DNA of 44,613 bases from Elusimicrobiota bacterium (lineage in GTDB: Bacteria; Elusimicrobiota; Elusimicrobia; UBA1565; UBA9628), in assembly GCA_016212825.1 (NCBI GenBank), contig JACRDS010000068.1:1-44613 (forward strand). Reading direction: 5' to 3'. Shown one piece after another: positions 17,103 through 24,458 of the stretch. The notes beneath the pieces are model-generated. The model made no database searches. It saw nothing but the letters and a program-made list of their open reading frames with translations, and had not been told where the DNA came from. How positions within the stretch are numbered: the first letter of the stretch is position 1; every line of letters starts with the position of its first letter. The translations under genes and the position numbers were made by a program.

Positions 17103-17744
17103 TCAGGCTCCGCGCCCGAAGAACGAGCCGGTCAGGTAGTTGAGGAGCTTGAGGGTCTCGGTGGCCGCCGCGAAGGTCAGGCCTTTGTGGCGCCACCAGC
17201 GGCGGTCGAAGGTCTCGTAGGGCGTGGGACAGACGATGACGCGGCTGCCGGGCAGGCGGCCGCGGAAGATGAGGCGGGCGCGGCGCGCGTGATAACGCGA
17301 GGTCACCAGGAGGATGGTCCGGCCGCGGCCCCCGCCGAATTCCCGGGCGAAGGACGCCGCTTCGTCGCGGGTGCTGTTGACGTCCTGCCCATAGAGCCGG
17401 ATGTCCTTGGCCGGCACGCCCTTCTTGAGCAGGATGATCCGGTTGAGCGCGGTCTCGGAGCGCAGCGGGACGCCGAGCTCGCGCAGGGGCGCTTCGTGCT
17501 CCTCGGGGAGGATGCGGGAGATCCAGACCTGCGGGGCCAGGCCTTCCCGGTAGAGGTCCGCTCCGTACATGGGGCGGAAGAACCCTCCGCCGAGGACCAC
17601 GATGGCGTCGGCGCGCTCGGGCGGGTCGGAACAGTCGAGCCACCAGCCCACCGCGGCCATGGCCAGGCGCAGGGCCAGAGCCGCGCCGGCCAGGGCGGCG
17701 CCGGCATAGAGGAGGACGCGCTTGGCCGGGGCCGCGGTCTTCAG
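17103..17744 (-). CDS. YdcF/DUF218 family protein with probable CTG start
   Basis: A DUF218 protein of the YdcF/SanA-like type. Core motifs are ADAIVVLGGGFFRPMYGADL, then SETALNRIILL, GQDVNSTRDEA and LLVTSRYHARRA, which form the nucleotide-binding-like Rossmann core of the family; some members are linked to envelope or vancomycin-barrier functions. The only ATG is at 17660, but in frame above it lies a typical anchor: a basic N-terminus (KTAAPAKR) followed by VLLYAGAALAGAALALRLA. No ATG, GTG or TTG opens that segment. A CTG at 17744 overlaps the upstream gene's TGA (CTGA) and is preceded by GAGG at 7 nt, so I place the start there (213 residues). Starting at 17660 instead gives 185 residues without the anchor. 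Confidence 0.75.
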   Translation of the reverse strand: MKTAAPAKRVLLYAGAALAGAALALRLAMAAVGWWLDCSDPPERADAIVVLGGGFFRPMYGADLYREGLAPQVWISRILPEEHEAPLRELGVPLRSETALNRIILLKKGVPAKDIRLYGQDVNSTRDEAASFAREFGGGRGRTILLVTSRYHARRARLIFRGRLPGSRVIVCPTPYETFDRRWWRHKGLTFAAATETLKLLNYLTGSFFGRGA

Positions 17745-18892
17745 GAGAACACCTCGGGCAGGTAGCTCCCGTCGCGCATGAGGGGGCTGCGCCGGCCGTC
17801 CTCCATGACCAACTCCACGCCCGCGACGCGGATGTCGGGCTGGGTCTGCGGCACATAGACCCGGTCGATGTGGACCACGGCCGCGGGGCTGGAGAACTGG
17901 GTTGGTCCCACGCGGCCGCCGAAGTGGTCGCTGCGGCCGAAGGCGATGTGCAGGCCGAGCTTCTCGTCGAGCAGGACCTCGCCCACGGGCTTGACCCCGA
18001 AGGCGTCCAAGACGCCCAGGCCCAGCTCCGCCAGGTTGGCGTAGGCGGGCTCGGCCTCGAGCAGCGCCGCCTCGCGGTCCGACTCCGGGCCTCGGGAGAG
18101 GACCTCCGCGGCGCGGTTGCCCGCGACGCGGTAGCGCACCACCTCGGAGCCGAACTGCACGGGGAGCTCGCCCGCGCTGCGGCTGGGCTCCCCCTCTCCT
18201 TCATAAGGCACGATGTAGGCCTCGCCCGAGGGCAGGTTGCCCGCCATGCCGGGCGAGGGGAGGAGCCCGCCGGAGGCGTGGCCCTGGCGGAAGCGCAGGT
18301 CCAGATGCAGGAGGCTTTCTCCGCCGGGATGTCGGAAGCGCAGGTCCGCGCCGGCGGCCCGGTCGAGCAGGCCTTTGAGGATGCCCACGCGGCGGTTGAC
18401 CTCCGCGTAGTCCAGGCGCAGGGCCGGGATCATGGCGGCCTTGAACCCGGGCATGGTGGCGGCGCGGATGGGATAAATCTTGGCCGCGAGCTTGAGTGGG
18501 GCCGTGGCCGAGAGCTCGGTCGGGGCGAGGAGGATGGGGTGGCTCGCGAAGAGCTCGGCCCACGGCACGCTGCGGGCCGGGTCGAGTTCCTCCGTGGTCC
18601 GGGGCAGGGGCCCGCCCGCGTGGAGCCAGGCTGACGGGGGCAGGTCGCCGTTGTTGGCGCCGGCGTTGCGGTAGAGGACCAGGTGCGCCTCCAAGCCGAG
18701 CTGCCGGCTCTGGCCGGCCAACTCCCGCACCCAGGAGGCGGCCATGTCGCGGCGCAGCTGCCAGTCCGGGTTGTCCGGGGTGCGGGCGTCGGGCAGGTCC
18801 ACGAGCACCGCCAGGGCCTTCTCCCCCGGCCGGGGCGCGAAGACGCGGCGCACCAGTTCCGCCAGTTCCGGCCCCTTCAGGTCTTCGGGCAT
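17741..18892 (-). CDS. M29-like aminopeptidase
   Basis: A 383-residue cytoplasmic protein resembling the thermophilic metallo-aminopeptidase family M29 (AmpS/PepS). Relevant signatures are GNLPSGEAYIVP (first metal-binding Glu), then LGLHIAFGRSDHFGG and AAVVHIDRVYVP, matching the family's His and HxD ligand regions. Similarity to classical M29 is partial, especially in the N-terminal half, so specificity is open. A second, more typical M29 enzyme is encoded at 29531-30733. The gene is translationally coupled to the DUF218 protein (4-bp overlap). Its start has TATGAT exactly 6 nt upstream, and it is divergent from the OmpR-type regulator gene. Confidence 0.75.
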   Translation of the reverse strand: MPEDLKGPELAELVRRVFAPRPGEKALAVLVDLPDARTPDNPDWQLRRDMAASWVRELAGQSRQLGLEAHLVLYRNAGANNGDLPPSAWLHAGGPLPRTTEELDPARSVPWAELFASHPILLAPTELSATAPLKLAAKIYPIRAATMPGFKAAMIPALRLDYAEVNRRVGILKGLLDRAAGADLRFRHPGGESLLHLDLRFRQGHASGGLLPSPGMAGNLPSGEAYIVPYEGEGEPSRSAGELPVQFGSEVVRYRVAGNRAAEVLSRGPESDREAALLEAEPAYANLAELGLGVLDAFGVKPVGEVLLDEKLGLHIAFGRSDHFGGRVGPTQFSSPAAVVHIDRVYVPQTQPDIRVAGVELVMEDGRRSPLMRDGSYLPEVFS

Positions 18893-18898
18893 GGGCTA

Positions 18899-18904
18899 AT
18901 CATA
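18899..18904 (-). promoter_or_regulatory. -10 box of leaderless promoter for the M29-like gene
   Basis: TATGAT on the minus strand with exactly 6 nt to the ATG at 18892. It lies in the 77-bp divergent promoter region shared with the response-regulator gene. Confidence 0.5.
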
Positions 18905-18956
18905 TCACAAGCCGGGGAGCCCCGGAGAGGTTGACCTTTTTCAGACCGGGGCGAGC

Positions 18957-18962
18957 TAGATT
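18957..18962 (+). promoter_or_regulatory. -10 box before the response regulator
   Basis: TAGATT, 7 nt before the ATG at 18970. A TTGACC at 18931-18936 is 20 bp upstream, longer than the usual spacer. Confidence 0.4.
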
Positions 18963-18969
18963 ATGTTTG

Positions 18970-19683
18970 ATGGCCGTCAAGATCATGGTGGTGGAGGACG
19001 ATGCGGAGTTCCTGCATCTGGTGCAGTTCGCCTTGGAGCAGGCCGGCTATCTGGTGATGCCGGCCTCCAGCGGCAAGGCGGCGCTGCGCTGGCTGCGGGA
19101 GCCCGGCGCCCGGCCCGACCTCTTCGTGCTGGACATCGGTCTGCCGGACCCCGATATGGACGGCTTGGCGCTGTGCAAGGCGCTCAAGAAAGACGCCGCG
19201 ACCCGCAAGCTCCCCGTGATCATCGTCAGCGGCTTCGCGGACAACGCCCGCCGTCTGGAGGCGGTGCTGGTCCACGCTGATCTCATGCTCAGCAAGCCGG
19301 TGATGATGTCCGATCTCATCAAGGCGGTGCGCGCCCTGCTCGACAATCCCCGCCCGGAGCGGCGCGGCCTGCTGCATCGGGGCGGACTGGAGCTCGACCC
19401 GGAGACCCACTCGGTGTTCTTCAACGGCCGGCAGATCCAGGACCTGGGGCTGCGCCTCTTCGACCTGCTCTATCTGCTCGCCGAGCACTGCCCTATCGCG
19501 CTGAGTCCGCGCTTCATCCTCGACGCCATGAAGCTCAAGACCCGCGACGAGGAGGTCGCGGTCATGGTCAGCCGGCTGCGCGGGGCCCTGCGCGGGGAAT
19601 TCGGCCTTCCGTTCATCGTCACGGTGCCCAACGAGGGCTATCGTCTGGAGCCGCCGGTCCCGCAGGGCGTCCGTCCCCTGTAA
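18970..19683 (+). CDS. OmpR-type response regulator (receiver plus winged helix)
   Basis: A 237-residue transcription factor. The receiver has the acidic pair E9-D10-D11 (MVVEDD), phospho-Asp55 in FVLDIGLPDPDMDG, Ser87 in IIVSGF and Lys109 in LSKPVMM. The C-terminal half (about 140-230) is an OmpR/PhoB-type winged helix, with GGLELDPETHSVFFNGR as the lead sheet, LRLFDLLYLLAEH as the first helix, and VAVMVSRLRGAL with TVPNEGYRL as recognition helix and wing. The wing GYRL is canonical. No cognate kinase is adjacent; the hybrid kinase at 2320-5421 has its own receiver. The ATG at 18963 is in another frame. Targets are unknown. Confidence 0.88.
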   Translation: MAVKIMVVEDDAEFLHLVQFALEQAGYLVMPASSGKAALRWLREPGARPDLFVLDIGLPDPDMDGLALCKALKKDAATRKLPVIIVSGFADNARRLEAVLVHADLMLSKPVMMSDLIKAVRALLDNPRPERRGLLHRGGLELDPETHSVFFNGRQIQDLGLRLFDLLYLLAEHCPIALSPRFILDAMKLKTRDEEVAVMVSRLRGALRGEFGLPFIVTVPNEGYRLEPPVPQGVRPL

Positions 19684-19688
19684 CCTTG

Positions 19689-19708
19689 CGCCGCCATTGC
19701 GGGCGGCG
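19689..19708 (+). terminator. GC-rich hairpin after the response regulator
   Basis: CGCCGCC (19689-19695), 6-nt loop, GGCGGCG (19702-19708), 6 nt after the stop codon. There is no T-run after it, so intrinsic termination is uncertain. Confidence 0.35.
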
Positions 19709-19819
19709 GGCTCCGCCTTGCAGCCTGCAACGATCCTTGCGTCAGCGGCGGCAGTCGGGTCGAACCACTCGATTTCCGCTGATTTTCGCGGCATCGTTCG
19801 TCTTGCGCGGCGCAATGTC

Positions 19820-19847
19820 TTGACCTCTGGTCCGTATGCCCTAAACT
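19820..19847 (+). promoter_or_regulatory. promoter of the 3D-domain gene
   Basis: TTGACC at 19820-19825, a 16-bp spacer, TAAACT at 19842-19847, then exactly 6 nt to the ATG at 19854. This predicts a leaderless transcript. Confidence 0.7.
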
Positions 19848-19853
19848 GAGGGC

Positions 19854-20330
19854 ATGAAACGAAAAAGGACGGTCCGCAAGCCGCATGGCCTGCCGCCCGG
19901 AGTCTTCCTTTCTCTTTTCCTCATGACGCTGCTGCTCCCCCGTCCGGTGTCGACCTCCGTGGTGGTCGAGGTCAAGCTGCCCCGCGGCTATGAGATGGTG
20001 TCCCTGGGCGAGGTCCGCGTCACCCAGTACACGCATCACGAGACCGGCTCGCGGGTCACCTCCTCCGGATATGTGCTGCGGGACCAGGACGAGGGCCGGG
20101 TCTGCGCCATCTCCCGCGACTGGTGGCGCTCGCGCGTCAAGCCGGGAGACCTGGTCTGGGTCGGGGGCCGCGCCCAGCCCTGCGTCGCTCTCGACACCAT
20201 GGCGCTCCGTAACCGTAAGGGCCTGCTCCAGTCGCGCTGGGTGGACATCTACATCACGAATCGCCAGGCCGGGCTGGACTTCGGCATCCAGAAGGCCCCC
20301 GCCTTCCTGATCCGCCGGGTCCGGTCCTGA
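19854..20330 (+). CDS. exported 3D-domain (double-psi barrel-like) protein
   Basis: A 158-residue protein with a basic N-terminus and hydrophobic export segment (about 12-36, GLPPGVFLSLFLMTLLLP), then a compact beta domain. VRVTQYTHHETGSRVTSSGYVL, read in parts (VTQYTHHETGS; TSSGYVL), followed by CAISRDWWRSRVKPGDLVWV, CVALDTMA and SRWVDIYI, follows the plan of 3D domains (VTAYxxxxxxTxxG...VAVDP...PxGTxVxV...AxDTG...VDIYF). These occur in MltA-type lytic transglycosylases and Rpf-like wall proteins. Conserved Asp residues are present in ALDTM and VDIY. A peptidoglycan-related role is therefore inferred. It is transcribed from its own leaderless-type promoter and followed by a small hairpin. 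Confidence 0.65.
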   Translation: MKRKRTVRKPHGLPPGVFLSLFLMTLLLPRPVSTSVVVEVKLPRGYEMVSLGEVRVTQYTHHETGSRVTSSGYVLRDQDEGRVCAISRDWWRSRVKPGDLVWVGGRAQPCVALDTMALRNRKGLLQSRWVDIYITNRQAGLDFGIQKAPAFLIRRVRS

Positions 20331-20334
20331 CCCC

Positions 20335-20355
20335 GGAGGACGGGAAAATTCCTCC
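20335..20355 (+). terminator. hairpin between the 3D-domain gene and the nucleoside transporter
   Basis: GGAGGA (20335-20340), 9-nt loop, TCCTCC (20350-20355), starting 4 nt after the TGA. There is only a weak A/T tract downstream. It could terminate the upstream transcript just ahead of the TATACT -10 at 20369-20374. Confidence 0.35.
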
Positions 20356-20405
20356 ACAATCTTAATGATATACTATGCTCCCCATACGGGGCGTAGGGAG
20401 GATCC

Positions 20406-21686
20406 ATGGACCGTCTCATCGGCTTCGTCGGCATCGCCGTGCTGCTGGGCCTGGCCTGGCTCATGTCCAACAACAAGCGGCGCATCAACCTGCGCACCGT
20501 GGGCGTGGGGCTGGGGATGCAGTTCGGCCTGGGGCTGGTCCTGCTCAAGTGGGAGTCGGGCAACATGGCCCTGCAGTGGTTCGCGGGCAAGGTGACGACC
20601 TTCCTCAACCTCGCCGAGCACGGCACCAAGTTCCTCTTCGCCAACCTCGCCGACCCGGCCTACATCGGCCAGTTCGGCTTCCAGTTCGGCTTCCGGGTCC
20701 TGCCCATCATCATCTTCTTCGCCTCCTTCATGGGCATCCTCTACTACCTGGGCGTGATGCAGAAGATCGTCGAGTTCTTCGCCGTCGTCATGAGCCGCCT
20801 CATGAAGACCTCGGGCTCGGAGTCGCTTTCCTGCTCGGCCAACGTCTTCCTCGGGCAGACCGAGGCGCCCCTGCTCGTGCGGCCGTTCCTGAAGCACTGC
20901 ACCTACTCCGAGCTCAACGCCATCATGGTCGGCGGCTTCGGCACCATCGCGGGGTCGGTCATGGCCGGCTACATCGGCATGGGCGTGCCCGCCGCGCACA
21001 TCATGGTGGCCTCGGTCATGGCCGCTCCGGCCAGCCTCATGATCGCCAAGATCCTGGTGCCCGAGACGGCGCACTCCGAGACCATGGGCGACACCAAGCT
21101 CCCGAAGCTCGAGGTGGGCACCAATCTCCTCGACGCGGCCTCCCGCGGCGTGACCGACGGCCTGCACCTGGCCCTCAACGTCGCGGCCATGCTCATTGCC
21201 TTCATCACCCTCATCGCTCTGGTGGACAAGGTCATGCTCATGTTCGACCGGCTCATCGACGGACGGGTCCTGGGCGGCGCGATCCTGGCCAGCGGCGAGT
21301 ACAGCGGCGTCTGGCCGGGTAGCCTGCGCACCCTGTTCGGGACGGCGCTCTCGCCTTTGGCCTTCCTCATGGGCATCCCGCGCCAGGACCTCTTCGAGGT
21401 GGGCAACCTCCTGGGCACGAAGCTGGCCATCAACGAGTTCGTGGCCTACGCGCGGCTGGCGGAGCACATCAAGGCCGGGACCCTCTCGGACAAGTCCATC
21501 ATCATGGCCACCTACTTCCTCTGCGGCTTCGCCAACTTCTCCTCCATCGGCATCCAGATCGGCGGCATCAGCGCGCTGGAGCCGTCGCGGCGCGCGGACC
21601 TGGCCAAGCTGGGCTTGAAGGCCATGCTGGGCGGGGCCATCGTGTCCTGCCTGACCGCCTGCATCGCCGGCATCCTCGTCGGTTGA
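20406..21686 (+). CDS. nupC: concentrative nucleoside transporter (CNT/NupC family)
   Basis: A 426-residue inner-membrane symporter that imports nucleosides with H+ or Na+. It has about 10 hydrophobic segments and the CNT hallmarks SANVFLGQTEAPLLVRPFL, MVGGFGTIAGSVMAGYIGMG, VMAAPASLMIAKILVPE and GTKLAINEFVAYARL. The central gate and core helices are complete, so it should be functional. A TATACT -10 at 20369-20374 and a GGGAGG ribosome-binding site (20396-20401, 4 nt before the ATG) define its own expression unit, with a small CCCC-ATAC-GGGG hairpin in the leader. Its TGA stop (21684-21686) lies inside the first TTGACGGTG of the adjacent REP-like element. Confidence 0.93.
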   Translation: MDRLIGFVGIAVLLGLAWLMSNNKRRINLRTVGVGLGMQFGLGLVLLKWESGNMALQWFAGKVTTFLNLAEHGTKFLFANLADPAYIGQFGFQFGFRVLPIIIFFASFMGILYYLGVMQKIVEFFAVVMSRLMKTSGSESLSCSANVFLGQTEAPLLVRPFLKHCTYSELNAIMVGGFGTIAGSVMAGYIGMGVPAAHIMVASVMAAPASLMIAKILVPETAHSETMGDTKLPKLEVGTNLLDAASRGVTDGLHLALNVAAMLIAFITLIALVDKVMLMFDRLIDGRVLGGAILASGEYSGVWPGSLRTLFGTALSPLAFLMGIPRQDLFEVGNLLGTKLAINEFVAYARLAEHIKAGTLSDKSIIMATYFLCGFANFSSIGIQIGGISALEPSRRADLAKLGLKAMLGGAIVSCLTACIAGILVG

Positions 21687-21770
21687 CGGTGTTGACGGTG
21701 TCAGGCTTTCACAAAGTTCATGGTCCCTGTGGAACGGTGGACTTTGTGAAGTTCGTGAAAGCCTGACACC
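21683..21770 (+). repeat. isolated REP-like hairpin element
   Basis: Two tandem TTGACGGTG units (21683-21691, 21692-21700) lead into a 16-bp perfect inverted repeat: GGTGTCAGGCTTTCAC at 21697-21712 and its complement at 21755-21770. A smaller inner pairing (CACAAAGT / ACTTTGTG) lies inside. It shares TTGACGGTGTCAGGC with the repeats flanking the RAYT gene 13 kb away, so it is a probable substrate of that transposase. Confidence 0.8.
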
Positions 21771-21810
21771 AATAGGTCTTTCGGCCCATGGCGGCGGGGA
21801 AGGCCTCGCC

Positions 21811-21827
21811 TATAATGGATGTATAAT
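21811..21827 (+). promoter_or_regulatory. double TATAAT -10 region before the secreted 870-residue protein
   Basis: TATAAT occurs at 21811-21816 and again at 21822-21827. The ATG at 21849 follows 21 nt after the second, with a GAGG ribosome-binding sequence between (21835-21838). Confidence 0.55.
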
Positions 21828-21848
21828 ATCCCATTGAGGTACCCGCTC

Positions 21849-24458
21849 ATGAAAACGGCCGCCAGCCGCTTCCTCATCATTTTCTGCCTGAGCGTCCAGC
21901 CCGTGTGGGCCGCCAACCCCATCGCCGAGACCCAGAAGCCCGGTTCCTCGAACGCCAGCGGACTGACGGGCGGCGGTCCCTCCACCGGAGGCAACAACAA
22001 TCTGGGCTCAAATTCGCTCCAGCCTCAGCAGTCCATCAACATGAGCGGCACGCTGGGCGGCTCGGTCTCCCCCGCGCCCACGGTGGGAGTGAACAAGACG
22101 GTGACCGCGGCGCCGGTCGCGCCAGGTTCCGTCGTGGCCCCGCAGGCCGACCTCACCGAGACCCCGGTCTCCAAGACCCAGACCCCCGCGGCCCAGCCTG
22201 TCGTCGAGAAGGTCGGCGTGCGGACTCCTGCCCCCATCCTTCCCGGGGAAGGAGAACTCCTGCCCGAAAAGGACGGCAGGCCCACGCCCGCCGCTGCGGG
22301 CAAGAGCCTGCAGTCCGGGGTCATGTCCATCCAGCAGGGCGCGGCCGCCGAGGCGGCGGGCATGGGGGAGGGCGCGGTGCAGCAGGCCCTCGACAAGATC
22401 TTCGACGCTTCGCAGGCTTCCCAGGCCTCCGGCCTCATCGGCATCCCCGGCTCCCTCTCGCCGGTGCAGGACAAGATCAAGAAGACCGTGGCCCTGGCCA
22501 ACACCTCCGCGCCGCGCAACGCGCCGGACCTCTATGTCTCGGCCATCAAGGCCGCCGAGGACTCTTTCCCGGCCCAGGTCGCGGGCGAGGTCAAGCTCGC
22601 GGTGCTCGGCTATGCCGCGCGCAAGGCCGCCACCGCGCTCCAGGACCTGGCCAACGAAGCGTACCGGTCCGCGGGCTCGGGCGAGGTCAAGGAGGTGCGC
22701 AAGGCCTTCGCCTCCATGGACAAGTGGGAGAAGCTGCTGGCCCGGCCTGGAGAACCCCTGGTGGCCAACCGGGACCGCCTGGAGGCGGACGTGGAGCGCG
22801 TCCTGGAAGAGGGGACCCGCGCCGCCTCCAAGGGGACGACCTTCCCCGCGCCCCGCATCTGGTTCGCGCGCGTCGGCAGCTCCTTCAACGCCGTCCTGCC
22901 CTCGGCTTCGGTCGCCTCCCTCCCCCTCGGGCTGGCGGAGTCGCTGGCGCTCAAGGACGCGCTGGCTCCGGCGCCCTTCTATCAGCAGGCGCTGCTGTCC
23001 TACCAGGCCCGGCCGACGCTGGCCAACGGCTTCAAGCTCGTGTATCGGGCGCACCGCGGCGCCGGCCGCTCGGCCGTGGGCAGCTCTTTCGCCGCCGCCT
23101 CCTACGGCGCCAGGTCCCTCCTGGCGCGGTTCTGGCACGCGCTCAAGGACCTGGCCCTGCGCCTGCTGGGCCGCGCGCCGGACGCGGCCATCGGCCGCGG
23201 CTTCACGGTGGACGCCGCGCCCGCGCCCACGGCGCGGGCCGAGACGGTCTCCTTCTCCGGGGCGCACCTGCGTCTGGCCTCGGCCGAGGTCTCCCTGCCG
23301 TCCTGGGGCCTGAGCCTGGAGGCCCTGCACGCCCTGCAGACCGAACACGCCCTGGCCCTGGCCCTGCTCTCCCGCGAGACCCCTCTGGACCTGCAGGCCG
23401 CGCGCGCCGTGTTCGGTCTGGCTGCGGCCATGGCCGCCAACCACGAGGCGATCACGGGCGAGGGTTCCGCCGCGGATGTCCCGCGCCGCCTCTCCGTCCG
23501 CTTCGAAGCCCTGGCGCGCGAGGAGGGGCTCGGGCCCCGGTCGCGGCTCACCGCGGCCATGCTCCACCTCCTCTCCGACCTGGAGGGCGGCAGTCTCAGG
23601 CAGTGGCTCGACCGGGTCGTGGAGAGCGCGCAGGAGCGCGTGCTGGGCCTATCGGGGAGCCTGCGCGCCAACCGCTGGCTCTCCCAGCCGGGCGGCAAGG
23701 ACGCGGCCCTCTTCGCCCTGACGGACTTGGGCGCGGGGGCGCCGGCCTCCAAGGGGCGATTCCTCGGCGCGGGCCTGCGCGCCGCGGCCAGGCTGTTCCT
23801 CGATGCGGGCCCTGCGCCGCAGGGCTCCTTCGCGGTCAAAGACGACGTGGTCCTGGGCCGCTGGAGCGGGGCGCAGGGCAGCGGCAAGGTCCTGGCCGTG
23901 CTGGCCCCGGCGGCGCTCGGCGGCGGCATCCGCATCCTCTTCGAGCATCCTTCGGACGTCGGCGCGGCCGCGCGCCTCCTCTCTGGCCTCGGTTTCTCGG
24001 TGGAGACCCGGGGCCGCGCCCTTTCCGCGAGCCTGGCCGCCGAGGCCTCGGACGCGGGCGGGACGGCACTCTCCGGCATCCTGTCCCGGGTCGTGCTCGG
24101 TTTGCAGACGGGCCGCGAACCCGGGCCCGCGCTCTCCGGCCCGGCGCGCGGCGAGGCGTCCTCGTCCGTGCGCAAGCTGGTCTCGGACCTGGAGAGCCCG
24201 CAGGCCGCGGCCGTGGCCGGGGTCCTGCAGGCGCAGGCGCCGGCTTCCCTGGTCTACGCCTTCATCGGTCGGGTCGAGGGGCTCTGGGCTCAGAGTTCGC
24301 GTCTGGTCCTCGACGACGGCAGGATCCTCTCGGCCTATGCGCTCCGTGACCCGTCCACCGGACTCATCACCGCGGCCCGGGCCGAACTCTCCCGTCCGGG
24401 AGCCAAGCCTCGGACCGTCGGCGCTTCCGAGCTCGCCGTCCTGCTCAAGGGCGAATGA
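21849..24458 (+). CDS. large exported protein of unknown function
   Basis: An 869-residue protein beginning with a signal peptide (FLIIFCLSVQPVWA, cleavage near 21). Next comes a low-complexity Ser/Gly/Pro/Thr-rich stretch to about 160, a KIFDAS motif at 183-188, a mixed helical region (190-450), and a long Ala/Leu-rich region. Near the C-terminus, GGGIRILFEHPSDVG followed by LLSGLGFSVETRGRALSASL resembles, weakly, the C-terminal domain of PEP/pyruvate-binding proteins in which a GFxVExxGDxVxA pattern recurs. That would fit the PEP-synthase-like protein encoded next, whose ATG overlaps this stop by 4 bp. Beyond that I recognise nothing. The start at 21849 is chosen because the signal peptide begins there. 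Confidence 0.7.
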   Translation: MKTAASRFLIIFCLSVQPVWAANPIAETQKPGSSNASGLTGGGPSTGGNNNLGSNSLQPQQSINMSGTLGGSVSPAPTVGVNKTVTAAPVAPGSVVAPQADLTETPVSKTQTPAAQPVVEKVGVRTPAPILPGEGELLPEKDGRPTPAAAGKSLQSGVMSIQQGAAAEAAGMGEGAVQQALDKIFDASQASQASGLIGIPGSLSPVQDKIKKTVALANTSAPRNAPDLYVSAIKAAEDSFPAQVAGEVKLAVLGYAARKAATALQDLANEAYRSAGSGEVKEVRKAFASMDKWEKLLARPGEPLVANRDRLEADVERVLEEGTRAASKGTTFPAPRIWFARVGSSFNAVLPSASVASLPLGLAESLALKDALAPAPFYQQALLSYQARPTLANGFKLVYRAHRGAGRSAVGSSFAAASYGARSLLARFWHALKDLALRLLGRAPDAAIGRGFTVDAAPAPTARAETVSFSGAHLRLASAEVSLPSWGLSLEALHALQTEHALALALLSRETPLDLQAARAVFGLAAAMAANHEAITGEGSAADVPRRLSVRFEALAREEGLGPRSRLTAAMLHLLSDLEGGSLRQWLDRVVESAQERVLGLSGSLRANRWLSQPGGKDAALFALTDLGAGAPASKGRFLGAGLRAAARLFLDAGPAPQGSFAVKDDVVLGRWSGAQGSGKVLAVLAPAALGGGIRILFEHPSDVGAAARLLSGLGFSVETRGRALSASLAAEASDAGGTALSGILSRVVLGLQTGREPGPALSGPARGEASSSVRKLVSDLESPQAAAVAGVLQAQAPASLVYAFIGRVEGLWAQSSRLVLDDGRILSAYALRDPSTGLITAARAELSRPGAKPRTVGASELAVLLKGE

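Noticed and set aside
17056-18204. N-terminal extension making the secreted protein at 16405-17055 a 599-residue product
   Set aside because: The extension is Arg/Ser/Pro-rich and out of frame with the M29-like and DUF218 genes. The real start has a Shine-Dalgarno and a signal peptide.
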